A DNA stretch of 64,000 bases from contig CAZIXA010000003.1 in assembly GCA_964543295.1 (NCBI GenBank), forward strand, positions 1-64,000, given 5' to 3'. This stretch comes from AE-B3B sp964543295. Lineage in GTDB: Bacteria; Aerophobota; Aerophobia; Aerophobales; AE-B3A. Below the pieces are notes generated by a model. That model ran no database searches. It had not been told where the DNA came from and worked only from the letters and a program-made list of their open reading frames with translations. Below are positions 54,007 through 62,570 of the stretch, piece by piece. Numbering within the stretch: position 1 is the first letter of the stretch; each line of letters opens with the position of its first letter. Made by a program: the position numbers and the translations under genes.

Positions 54007-54818
54007 TTATAACACTGGGAGGTCAAACACGGACTGTCTCTTGGCCAAATATTCCTCTGTGCAAAAAGGAGAGCCAAAACCGTACTTGTCAGCACATTCC
54101 GTTACCATATCAAATATCTCTGGCCTGAAGATAAGTTTGGTGGGTTTTACCATATCCTGCACCATGCTCCTGATTATAGTGCCGCTAAATTTCTGCCTTT
54201 CCTCGCTATGTCCACATAACCCAGAGTAAGTCACCTCTCCACATACTGGACAATACCACCACTCTAAGATACGCACCGGTTTGATATTTAAGCTGCTCTC
54301 GGGAATCTGGTCAAATATCCTGTGAGTATCATAAGGATCATAAAAACTGCCTACCCCAGCATGATCTCTACCAAACATGTGATGAGTGCAGCCTAAGTTC
54401 TCCCTCAAAATAGCATGGAAGATAGCTTCTTTTGGCCCAGCATACCTCATATCCCATAAGGCAATAGAAACCATATGTATATCATCTCTAAAACATCTGG
54501 CTTGATGTAATTTCTGGTGGCACAAAGCAATAGCTTCATCTATATAATCCCCGGTCCGCTTTGGCCCAATTATGCAGCTCACCAGTATTCCTGTTTGAAG
54601 CTTCTCCACTGGCAGTTCTCCATTGGCAGAAAACCAGGCTCCTTTCATCAGTCATTCATGACCACTGTGAGGCACATTCCTTGTTTGATGTGCTACTATC
54701 TTTTTCCAACCTTTCTCGGCAAATTTTTCTCATAGTTGCTTAGGTGTGTACCAGAATTTATCAAACGGTGCATTAAACTTAGGGATATTCACCAAGGTAA
54801 CTTTTCCTCTAATAAATC
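54007..54818 (-). pseudogene. sat: ATP sulfurylase, 5' truncated and with two in-frame TGAs
   Basis: Reads GKVTLVNIPKFNAPFDKFWY, then TGA (54732-54730), then EKFAEKGWKKIVAHQTRNVP HSGHE split by another TGA (54654-54652), then the intact C-terminal part with MRYAGPKEAIFHAILREN, GRDHAGVGSFYDPYD, and CPVC/CGH zinc-type cysteines. QTRNVPH is the ATP-binding motif. The N-terminal domain is cut by the transposase element at about 54820. Sat makes APS from sulfate and ATP; here it is dead unless TGA is read through. Confidence 0.8.
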
Positions 54819-54819
54819 T

Positions 54820-56439
54820 GATGAACGACAATTATATTTCCCGGTCAACGACAATTAAAATTCCCGTTTGAGAAAAAGGGACTATACTATCCAGGTGACT
54901 CTGATAAAAAAGGAGACCTGGATGGTAAGTGACCAACAAGTGAGGAGATTAATGATGTTCATCAACAAAGACAAGAGTTTAGCTATAGCAGCCGTAAAGG
55001 CAGGAATGGATGAGAAAACAGCTCGTAAGTATCGAAAGCAAGGCAAACTTCCAAGCCAGTTGAGGAAAGAACACACCTGGAGAACCCGAAAAGACCCTTT
55101 TGAGGAAATTTGGTCTGAAGTATGTCAATATTTAGAGATCAATCCGGGACTGGAAGCAAAGACTCTCTTTGAGTTCCTCCAGAGAAATAACCCAGGCACC
55201 TTCCAGGATGGACAGCTTAGAACCTTGCAGCGAAGGGTAAAGGTATGGCGGGCTACTGAGGGACCACCTAAAGAAGTTTTCTTTCCTCAAGAGCACCATC
55301 TCTACCATCTAAACGCCATAAGGGATGATGCTGCCCTCACCAAAGCTCTGGGTTTGGATCAGCTCCCGGAGGAGTCTAATCTTAGAGGACAGCTTGCCAA
55401 GGCATCCAATAGAGAGGTAGAAAGAATGCGCCACGTTATCTCAGAAAACCTCGCCAAGGCTAATCAGACCGATAAAGTAGTGGAGATCGGTCTTGATATC
55501 GACTCGACGGTGGCTACAGTCTATGGTAAACAAGAAGGAGCTGAGGTCGGTTATAATCCTAATAAAAGAGGTAGACCTAGCTACTCGATAAAGACCGCTT
55601 TTATTGCCAACAATGGGGACTGTGTAAATCTTAGATTAGATGGTGGAAAATCTCACAGTAAAGAAGGTTTTAAAGAATTCTTCCAGAATGCCCTTTCTCT
55701 TCTTCCCTCAAATTACAAGGTAGTTTTCGTGAGATTGGATAAAGGCTATTTTGGAGAGAATACCTTCGAATACTTGGAGAAGGAGGATATCAGATATGTA
55801 GCCGCCAGTAAAAACACTCAGCCTTTAAGAAAGAGAGCAGCTTCCTTGCCAGATAGCGAGTGGGAAGAGATAGAAAAGAGGAGTCTTTACCTCACTGAGA
55901 GAGAGTATTCTTATGGAACATGGAAAGATGGGCGGAGGATGATCATCAAAAAAAGCCTTTTGCCCAATCCCAACTATGATGAAAAAGAGAAGGACATCTT
56001 TGGTAATCCCGTTGAATCTCCTTATACAGTTGAATACAGCTTCTATGTGACCAATATTTCAAAGATCGAGCTGGATAAGTTATCCTGTTATAGATTTTAC
56101 AACAACCGAGCCACGGTTGAGACAAGAATCAAAGAGCAAAAGTTAGGCTTTAACCTGGATAAACTCCCTGTGCATAATAAAGAAGGAAATGAGGTCTATG
56201 TTCTCCTGGTAGCCCTAGCCTATAACATTCTAAACTGGTTCAAGAAATTTCTTCTGCCCGAGGAGTTTAGGTCTAGATGCATTAAGTGGATCAGAATGTA
56301 CCTTTTGAATCTACCAGCTATTATTCAGAGAAAGAAAAAGCAGTACTTCATCAAGTTCTCCAAGTTTTATCCCTATAAGGAGCTTATAGGTTATATCTTT
56401 AGAGAACTAGCCCGAGGTAAACCTTATTACGTGGTCTAA
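54820..56439 (+). mobile_element. Chimeric insertion element: IS21 front, IS1380-type catalytic part
   Basis: The left end has two ACGACAATTA-type repeats, one at 54824-54843 and one at 54847-54866, each ending in TTCCCG, as in IS21. The transposase (54922-56439, ATG after AAGGAG, 505 codons) begins like IstA: VSDQQVRRLMMFINKDKSLA, GMDEKTARKYRKQGKLPSQL and KEVFFPQEH. From about residue 130 it reads like IS1380: IRDDAALTKALGLDQL, GLDIDSTVATVYGKQEGAEV (first catalytic Asp), DGGKSHSKEGFKEF, RLDKGYFG and RATVETRIKEQKLGF. No istB follows. The fusion is in frame and the whole frame is intact. Confidence 0.75.
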
Positions 56440-56590
56440 CTGTTCGGCTCATTAAAAAGATAGTATGAGTTTCCTTCCTTGATAAGGAAGGTACGCCGAA
56501 AATTGCTTCAACTTAGACAAAAAGTAAATTTTTGAGAATGAGGAGTAAAAATTGCCACCTTAACTTACACCTTAGGATGAAACCATAGCT

Positions 56591-56917
56591 CTAAAAAGTC
56601 CAAAAATGATTTTTTGGCATAAAACAGCTCAGTTTGCCGAATCTGGGTTTAAGTTTATCTTGCAGTTTTTGAACCAAAGAACCAAGCTGTTTATTTCCCT
56701 CTTTTAAACGAAGAGGAGGGTCAACTCTAGGTCCTGGAGCAGAGGGTACAAGGGATTTAAGAGCATCTTCTTCAGCTTCATTAATCCATTGATGAATTGA
56801 ATCCCGAGAAATACCAAACCTCCTGGAAAGAGGAGCCACCTTTGCTTCTCTCCAGATTCGTTTGACGATCTCAAGTTTAGTCTTTGCATGGATATGCCAT
56901 GACATCACCTCCCGCAT
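56591..56917 (-). CDS. HTH protein, transposase OrfA-like
   Basis: 108 residues. HAKTKLEIVKRIWREAKVAP, LSRRFGISRDSIHQWINEA is a transposase-type HTH, with a basic tail. Related in layout to the HTH part of the protein at 23154 but lacking the zinc ribbon. ATG at 56917 or 56905. Its -10 and ribosome binding site lie inside an inverted repeat. Confidence 0.55.
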   Translation of the reverse strand: MREVMSWHIHAKTKLEIVKRIWREAKVAPLSRRFGISRDSIHQWINEAEEDALKSLVPSAPGPRVDPPLRLKEGNKQLGSLVQKLQDKLKPRFGKLSCFMPKNHFWTF

Positions 56918-56935
56918 ATATTATACTACGGGAGG
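56908..56935. promoter_or_regulatory. Inverted repeat enclosing -10 box and RBS
   Basis: CCTCCCG (56908-56914) and CGGGAGG (56929-56935) flank a 14-bp spacer with TATAAT on the minus strand. The GGGAGG of one arm is also the ribosome binding site of the HTH gene. Fits an operator or a translation-blocking hairpin. Confidence 0.45.
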
Positions 56936-57093
56936 CACCAATATCAAGGTCAAAATGTCAGAAAGATTATTCACCAGAAGATGAATTTTCACAAACAAAA
57001 ATGCCATTGCCGCTATTTCGTGCAAAAGTTGGTTGTATTTCAATTTCAGGAAAATCCTCTTCTTTTTGCTGCCCGACAAGGTGTTTTCTGCCC

Positions 57094-57579
57094 CTACTCT
57101 ACCAAAAGTGGAGTACATCCGGGCTCACCCTTTAACTTCCTTAAGAACTCTGGAACCTTGCCACCGGCATCAGCAATAGCCAGATCTTTCATCAGCTCGC
57201 AGATGTGAGGATACTCTTGGGCAATATTTTTTTCTAGTTTGGGATCAGCCTCTAAATCATAAAGAAGGGGGCTTTCACCCCAAAGATAAGCGTTATACCA
57301 CCAACGTTTATCACGAACCATAACAAACGGTCCCCAGCCAGGTGAACCAATAAAAAGATTACCCTTATAAGCCTTATGATCCAGGAAGGGAAAAATGCGG
57401 CAACCTGTCTGTAGAACTCTTCGGACCTGTAGAGTAGGAAGTGATTCTGGATAAGCATGGGTGAAAAGTACCGACTCTTCAGCTAAAGAGTCAAGATAAG
57501 GTGTTTTAATCCACTTATTTCCATAACAGCCTACATGATCCTGTCTTAAGGTATCGATGATTATGAGCACTATGTTCAT
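57094..57579 (-). pseudogene. Sulfatase with internal deletion
   Basis: 161 codons of an expected 450-500. The first 65 residues are a sulfatase N-terminus: MNIVLIIIDTLRQDHVGCYG, with YPESLPTLQVRR as the nucleophile segment (Ser-type). From FLDHKAYKGNLF it jumps to C-terminal sequence, LYDLEADPKLEKNIAQEYPH. The metal-binding middle part is gone, so it should be inactive; the frame is kept by chance or recent deletion. Confidence 0.7.
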
Positions 57580-57660
57580 CCTGTTTTCTCCTCGTAGAGC
57601 TTTGTTTAAAATTATTGGTCTCTCCGTCTCTACTTTGTCTGAATGAAGAGCGTTGTTCTA

Positions 57661-58437
57661 TTAAAACGATCTTTGCCAGCCAAGTTCATTTGATATCTCC
57701 TCGGCTGCTTGTTTAACCATCCTGGCTAATTCCTCTTTTCGTCCTCGTCTCATACGGAAAGTCGGTCCAGCAATGCCAATAACCCCTGCTATCTTTTTTG
57801 AATGATCAAATATGGGGGCGGCGATGCGTCGGACCCCGAGCCTTACCTCCTGATCATCAAAAGCGTATCCGTTGGCTCGGATTTCTTTCAATTCTTCTTT
57901 TAACCTCTCGGCATCGGTGATGGTATTTTCCGTAAACCTCTTTAACCCTCCTTCTCTTATAATATATTCAAAGTCTTCTTCAGACATATAGGCCAGAAAA
58001 ACCTTTCCTACAGCGGTTGGATGCAAAGTTGAGTATCTGCTTCCGATATGGGCTACCAGCCTTACAGACTCGTAGCTTTCGTGCTTGTCGATATAAACTA
58101 TCTCTTTGTCATCCAGAATAGCCAGTTCAACAGTTTCTTTCGATTTCTCCATCAGCCTCTGCATTGAAACTCTTGCCTTTTCTCGTAAATCCAGTCTGTC
58201 TAGAAGTCTGTCGCCAAGGGTCAAAAGCTTTAAAGTCAGTTGGTATTTCCTAGTTACAGAATTGTGGCTAACATAGCCCCTTTGCTGTAAATTAGAGAGC
58301 AATCGTGAAAGCGAAGGTTTCGGGATATTCAGAGAAGAGCTGAGCTCAGAAAAAGATAGCTCTCGCCGCTCATTTGCCAAAAATTCGATGATACTGAGAA
58401 CCCTATCCACCGCTGGAATTAGTTTTTGCCTATCCAT
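57661..58437 (-). CDS. IclR-family transcriptional regulator
   Basis: 258 residues. Winged helix at 8-70 (VDRVLSIIEFLANERRELSF, SELSSSLNIPKPSLSRLLSN) and effector domain 85-250 with AIDDKEIVYIDK-type and STLHPTAVGKVFLAYMS motifs. IclR proteins sense small acids or sugars. Next to the deleted sulfatase, perhaps its former regulator. A perfect palindrome covers its start region. Confidence 0.9.
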   Translation of the reverse strand: MDRQKLIPAVDRVLSIIEFLANERRELSFSELSSSLNIPKPSLSRLLSNLQQRGYVSHNSVTRKYQLTLKLLTLGDRLLDRLDLREKARVSMQRLMEKSKETVELAILDDKEIVYIDKHESYESVRLVAHIGSRYSTLHPTAVGKVFLAYMSEEDFEYIIREGGLKRFTENTITDAERLKEELKEIRANGYAFDDQEVRLGVRRIAAPIFDHSKKIAGVIGIAGPTFRMRRGRKEELARMVKQAAEEISNELGWQRSF

Positions 58438-58439
58438 TA

Positions 58440-58453
58440 TTTCATATATGAAA
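58440..58453. promoter_or_regulatory. Palindromic IclR-type operator
   Basis: TTTCATATATGAAA is a perfect 14-bp palindrome ending 2 nt before the IclR start codon. This is the form of IclR/KdgR-type sites, and its place suggests autorepression. Confidence 0.55.
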
Positions 58454-58697
58454 CAAAGGTCTTGTTTATTTAACCTAATAATAACATAAAAATCTCAAGT
58501 GTCAATCCCCCTCTTTTCACTTCTTCATAACCGGATGAGCCAAAATATTGATGGGATAAGATCATCCATTTTGGGAGGGCTGCTAAAGGAAAGGAGGCGA
58601 TGGAAGGGAGGTATATTCAGTGAAAAAGGAAAGTTTAAAGAAAGAAAGTTTTCGGTGACTCCCGTTAAAAAAGAATGTTCCGGAAATCTTAGCCCCT

Positions 58698-59432
58698 TTA
58701 CCCGTCCTCTATCTCTCTGCTTAAGATTATGGCCTCGGCAACCTCACGCATGGATTTACGGGTATTCATGCTCTGCTTCTGGATTCTTCGGTATGCTTCC
58801 TCCCCAGAAAGCCCCAGCCTTTGCATCAAAATATCTTTGGCCCGTTCCACCAGTTTGCGGGCTTCAAGCTCTTCTTGAATCACCCTTGTCTTTACCATCA
58901 GTTCTGTATTCTCGATAGCAATGGCAGCCTGATTGGCCACTGTGGTGAGAACATCTACCTCCATTTTAGAGAATTTATGGGGACGTGAGGTATAGCAGTT
59001 GATCACTCCAATAGTCCGGCCCTTAACGCTCAAGGGAACACATAGCAGTGATTTTAGACCCTCTTTTTTGGCTATGTCCTTATACTTATACTCTGTCCTC
59101 TTCATAACATCAAATACAGCAATGGGCCTACTCCCTTTCACCACCTTACCAGCGATACCCTCTCCCATCTTCAATGGAGGCTTCTTGTTGTACTCTTCGC
59201 TGATACTCTGAGTAGCCCTGATAATTAGTTTTTCCTCTTTTTCGTCCAACAACATTAAAGAGCAGATTTTAGAATTCATTACCTGAGCTGTCACGGCAAC
59301 AATTAGCCTTAAGATATCCTCAAGGTAAAGATCTGAGGATATAGCCTTACTTATCTTGGAAAGAGCCTCTATCTTTTCCACATAAGAAGGAGACTCTCTG
59401 TTTACCCTAGCCGAATCTTTGGATTGTCGCAT
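58698..59432 (-). CDS. GAF-ANTAR RNA-binding antiterminator
   Basis: 244 residues. GAF domain at about 18-180 (ISSDLYLEDILRLIVAVTAQ, GEGIAGKVVKGSRPIAV, VPLSVKGRTIGVINCY). ANTAR at about 185-240: ELEARKLVERAKDILMQRLG, then LSGEEAYRRIQKQSMNTRKS and REVAEAII. ANTAR domains bind tandem hexaloop hairpins and stop terminators forming. Sensor here is GAF rather than a receiver, so the signal is a ligand. One matching target is visible at 51591-51645. Confidence 0.9.
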   Translation of the reverse strand: MRQSKDSARVNRESPSYVEKIEALSKISKAISSDLYLEDILRLIVAVTAQVMNSKICSLMLLDEKEEKLIIRATQSISEEYNKKPPLKMGEGIAGKVVKGSRPIAVFDVMKRTEYKYKDIAKKEGLKSLLCVPLSVKGRTIGVINCYTSRPHKFSKMEVDVLTTVANQAAIAIENTELMVKTRVIQEELEARKLVERAKDILMQRLGLSGEEAYRRIQKQSMNTRKSMREVAEAIILSREIEDG

Positions 59433-59472
59433 TTTACTTTTCCCTAGAACAAAGGGGTTATTTTGTTGAATG

Positions 59473-60210
59473 TCAAATGTTGAGACCTGACCCCTCTATA
59501 AACACAGGAACCGGGGACCTTTTATGTTCGGACCTTTTCTTTAACTCCTTTACCCTGGCTACCATGCCGGGGGCAAGGGTATCGGTTTTACCCGATTCTA
59601 TGGCCAAAATAATTCTATCTAGATCCGAGTAGCTCAGGCCTATTTCTCCTTCATCGGTTTGTTCTTTCCACAACCCAGCACTTGGCGTTCTTTTTATTAT
59701 CTCATCCGGAATTCCCAAACTTACAGCCAGCTCCCTCACCTGGGTCTTCAAAAGATCTCCTAGAGGAAGGATATCACATCCTCCATCCCCATATTTGGTA
59801 AAATAACCTATGAGGATTTCACTTTTATTTCCTGTCCCGGCCACTAAATAATTCAAATTATTGGCAAAATAATATAGAGTGGTCATTCGCAGTCTCGGTT
59901 TCAAATTGGCCAAAGCTAGCTTCTCGGCGGAAGGGAGAATTCCGAGGAATCTTTCGTAAACAGGGTCAAGAGCTATGTGTTCTGTCCTCATATTCAACTT
60001 TTTAGCCATCAAGCCAGCGTAGTGCTCATCCAAAGATTCACTATGGCAGGGTATAATCAGCCCCAGCACTTTGTCTTTCATGGCCATCTTGGCCAAACAG
60101 GCAACTACCGAGGAATCTACCCCTCCACTCAGACCAACTACCACACCCTCAGCCCCTGCCTCCTGGACCTTTTCCCTAATCCAGTTAGCTATCCGATCTT
60201 CTAGCTTCAT
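59473..60210 (-). CDS. nadE: NAD+ synthetase, ammonia-dependent type
   Basis: 245 residues. PP-loop VGLSGGVDSSVVACLAKM (about 26-43), NLKPRLRMTTLYYFAN, VAGTGNKSEILIGYFTKYGD, LPLGDLLKTQVRELA. No nitrilase domain, so it uses NH3, unlike the fused NadE at 41003. Separated from the HIT gene by 27 nt. Confidence 0.93.
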   Translation of the reverse strand: MKLEDRIANWIREKVQEAGAEGVVVGLSGGVDSSVVACLAKMAMKDKVLGLIIPCHSESLDEHYAGLMAKKLNMRTEHIALDPVYERFLGILPSAEKLALANLKPRLRMTTLYYFANNLNYLVAGTGNKSEILIGYFTKYGDGGCDILPLGDLLKTQVRELAVSLGIPDEIIKRTPSAGLWKEQTDEGEIGLSYSDLDRIILAIESGKTDTLAPGMVARVKELKKRSEHKRSPVPVFIEGSGLNI

Positions 60211-60237
60211 TTTTATCCAGTGCTTAAACCATCAAAA

Positions 60238-60711
60238 TTACATATTCTCCTTTAATTTTCGATAGGTCTTGCGCAAAGACTCTGAGATTATCTTGGTATT
60301 TGAAATAAGAGGCATGAAATTGGTGTCCCCTTTCCAACGGGGAACCACGTGGAGATGTAAATGATCGACTATACCTGCCCCGGCTACACTTCCCAGATTC
60401 ATCCCCACATTAAAACCCTCAGGGCGTAAAACCTTCTTAAGCAAAGTTATCATGCGAGAGAGAATCTCCATTATTTCCTTTGCCTCATCATCCTCTAAAC
60501 TCTCAACTGAGTCAATGTGACGGTACGGAGCTATCATGAGGTGACCGTTATTGTAAGGATAGGCATTAAGCATCACCAGACACCTTTTCCCCCTGAAGAG
60601 AATGTGGTTGTCTTCATCCTTATCTTGCTTGGGTTTTTCGCAAAATATGCATTTGCCCTCCTTTTCGCCCAGGATATACTCAATTCGCCAGGGAGCCCAT
60701 AGTCTCTTCAT
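60238..60711 (-). CDS. HIT-family hydrolase
   Basis: About 157 residues. CIFCEKPKQD start and HLHLHVVPRW, the His triad (HxHxH) at about 110. MKRLWAPWRIEYILGEK is typical of bacterial AP4A phosphorylase/HIT proteins of the FHIT-like branch. ATG at 60711; a TTG 15 nt upstream is open. Divergent from dnaA. Confidence 0.9.
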   Translation of the reverse strand: MKRLWAPWRIEYILGEKEGKCIFCEKPKQDKDEDNHILFRGKRCLVMLNAYPYNNGHLMIAPYRHIDSVESLEDDEAKEIMEILSRMITLLKKVLRPEGFNVGMNLGSVAGAGIVDHLHLHVVPRWKGDTNFMPLISNTKIISESLRKTYRKLKENM

Positions 60712-60774
60712 GTGATGACCCACCAATTGCTTATTTTATGGCTAACCTAGCATAATTATTGAGTTTTGTCAACC

Positions 60775-60943
60775 TTGACATCTAAAATATCCCCTATAAA
60801 ATAGAAAAGAAGTTGTGTGTTTTCTTTTGTGCATAACTCACAAGATGGGCCTGGAGTGGGGATTTGGATGAAGAAGGGGAGTGCCTTGATAAAACTTTTT
60901 TCTTAATTCTGAAGGGTTTTTAGTTATCCACACCTGTGGATAA
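60775..60943. promoter_or_regulatory. dnaA upstream region: promoter and DnaA-box pair
   Basis: Candidate dnaA promoter: TTGACA at 60775-60780 and TAAAAT at 60797-60802, 16 bp apart. DnaA boxes: TGTGCATAA (60828-60836, one mismatch) and an exact inverted pair TTATCCACACCTGTGGATAA (60924-60943). The pair lies 22 nt upstream of dnaA and may autoregulate it as well as form part of a bipartite origin. Confidence 0.8.
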
Positions 60944-60964
60944 CTCTGTGATTAACTTCTGACG

Positions 60965-62308
60965 GTGAAAAGAGTTTTTTCGATGATCGATCGAGAGAAA
61001 AGCGTCTGGGAACAGCTTCTATCCAAGCTAGAGAAAAAACTCAAGCCACAGAACTTTAAGACCTGGTTTAAACCCACCCAATTATATTCAGCTACCTCAG
61101 AAAAGCTGACCATTATGGTTCCCAATGATTTCTTTAAAAAATGGTTAGATAGACGCTATAGTGGGCTAATAAAAAGAGAGATTACCAAGATTAGCGGGCA
61201 TGAAATGGAGGTAGATTTTATTCTTCCTCCAAAATACAACAGTATTAAAAAGAGAAAAAATGTTAGCTTTAAGAAAAAACGTTCTGTTTCCCGGTTAAAC
61301 CCTAGATTTCACTTCAATAGCTTTGTGGTAGGAAATAATAACCGATTAGCCCATGCGGCGGCTCTGGCAGTAGCTCAATCTCCTGCGCGTGCTTACAACC
61401 CTTTGTTTATCTATGGGAAGGTAGGGTTAGGAAAGACTCATCTCTTGCAAGCTATCGGTCACTATATTACGGAAAATAGTGAGTTAACCTTTACCTATCT
61501 ATCTTCTGAACAATTTACCAATGAGTTAATAAATGCCATTAGGGACGATAAAACAACTGTTTTTAGAAGAAAGTACAGAAATACCGATGTTCTACTGGTG
61601 GATGATATTCATTTCTTGGCCGGGAAAGAGAGAACTCAGGAGGAGTTTTTTCATACTTTTAATGCCTTACATGAAGCCCACAAACAGATAGTTCTTTCAA
61701 GTGATAGATCCCCTATAGAGATTCCTACCTTAGAGAAAAGGCTTCAATCACGTTTTGAATGGGGCCTTATTGCTGATATTCAGTCTCCAGACCTGGAAAC
61801 GAGGATTGCTATTTTAAAAAAGAAAGCAGAAATCGAAAATATGGAGCTTCCTGATGAAGTAGCTACCTTTATTGCTGAGAGAATAAAAACTAACATTCGT
61901 AAGTTAGAGGGCTGTCTGGTAAGAATAACTGCTCATTCTTCTCTATTTAAAGAAAAAATAGATATGAATTCAGTTAAGGAAATCTTAAAAGGTATTCTTC
62001 CTGAAGAAAAACCCAGACCGATTACGGTAGAGTCGGTCCAAAAAACAGTTAGTAAATACTATAAGATTAAAGAATCAACAATTAAAGGGAAAAAGAGAAT
62101 TAGATCTATTGTTTTTCCCAGACAAATAGCTATGTACCTGTGCCGGGAGCTCACCGAGGATTCTTTTCCAGAAATTGGAGCAAAGTTTGGCGGCAAAGAT
62201 CACACAACGGTCATGTATGCCTGGAGAAAGATAGTAGAACAAGCTAAGAAAGATGAGGTTTTAAGTAATGAACTAAAAGAATTAGAGAACATACTAAAAA
62301 CCTCTTAA
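60965..62308 (+). CDS. dnaA: Chromosomal replication initiator DnaA
   Basis: 447 residues. Domain I (VWEQLLSKLEKKLKPQNFKT WF-type) 1-80; short domain II; AAA+ with Walker A GKVGLGKTHLLQAIGH and Walker B LLVDDIHFLAGKERTQEEFF; domain IV with the signature GGKDHTTVMYAWRK. The GTG at 60965 is open; an ATG at 60983 (MIDREKSVWEQ) has AAAAGAG upstream and fits the family start better. dnaN is not next to it. Confidence 0.97.
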   Translation: MKRVFSMIDREKSVWEQLLSKLEKKLKPQNFKTWFKPTQLYSATSEKLTIMVPNDFFKKWLDRRYSGLIKREITKISGHEMEVDFILPPKYNSIKKRKNVSFKKKRSVSRLNPRFHFNSFVVGNNNRLAHAAALAVAQSPARAYNPLFIYGKVGLGKTHLLQAIGHYITENSELTFTYLSSEQFTNELINAIRDDKTTVFRRKYRNTDVLLVDDIHFLAGKERTQEEFFHTFNALHEAHKQIVLSSDRSPIEIPTLEKRLQSRFEWGLIADIQSPDLETRIAILKKKAEIENMELPDEVATFIAERIKTNIRKLEGCLVRITAHSSLFKEKIDMNSVKEILKGILPEEKPRPITVESVQKTVSKYYKIKESTIKGKKRIRSIVFPRQIAMYLCRELTEDSFPEIGAKFGGKDHTTVMYAWRKIVEQAKKDEVLSNELKELENILKTS

Positions 62309-62364
62309 TATCCTGGGTAATATTTGAGGATAGAAGTTAATAAGAACTTAAAAAGTTCCGTGAT

Positions 62365-62510
62365 TGTGAATAAGATAGAAAAGTTTAGTTATTATCCTCA
62401 TGTTTATCTTTTTATCCTGAACAGGTGGAAGTATAGTTTTCGCGTTTATCCCCATAACTCACAACTATTACTACTACTATTACTACTACTATTACTATTT
62501 ATTTATAAAA
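62365..62510. other. Putative replication origin: DnaA boxes and DnaA-trio unwinding element
   Basis: DnaA-box-like sites: TGTGAATAA (62365-62373), TTATCCTCA (62392-62400), TTATCCTGA (62412-62420, weak) and TTATCCCCA (62446-62454). Ten bases after the last begins a run of eleven triplets, each CTA or TTA (62465-62497), the complement of the DnaA-trio (3'-GAT/AAT-5'), then an AT-rich TTTATTTATAAAA. This is the basal unwinding order described in B. subtilis oriC, in the same place (dnaA downstream side). Confidence 0.8.
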
Positions 62511-62570
62511 CAATAGACATAGGGATGTAATTATTCTTTCTTTTATCAGAGAATAGCTGAATACTTACAG

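Noticed and set aside
20349..54818. TGA reassigned to an amino acid
   Set aside because: Intact genes such as mnmG, gmk and glnA (28495) end in TGA with no extended homology, so TGA is a stop here. Kept only as a readthrough question.
62324..62530. Plus-strand frame with a run of leucines after dnaA
   Set aside because: The leucines are produced by the CTA/TTA triplet run of the origin element. No ribosome binding site and no protein-like sequence.
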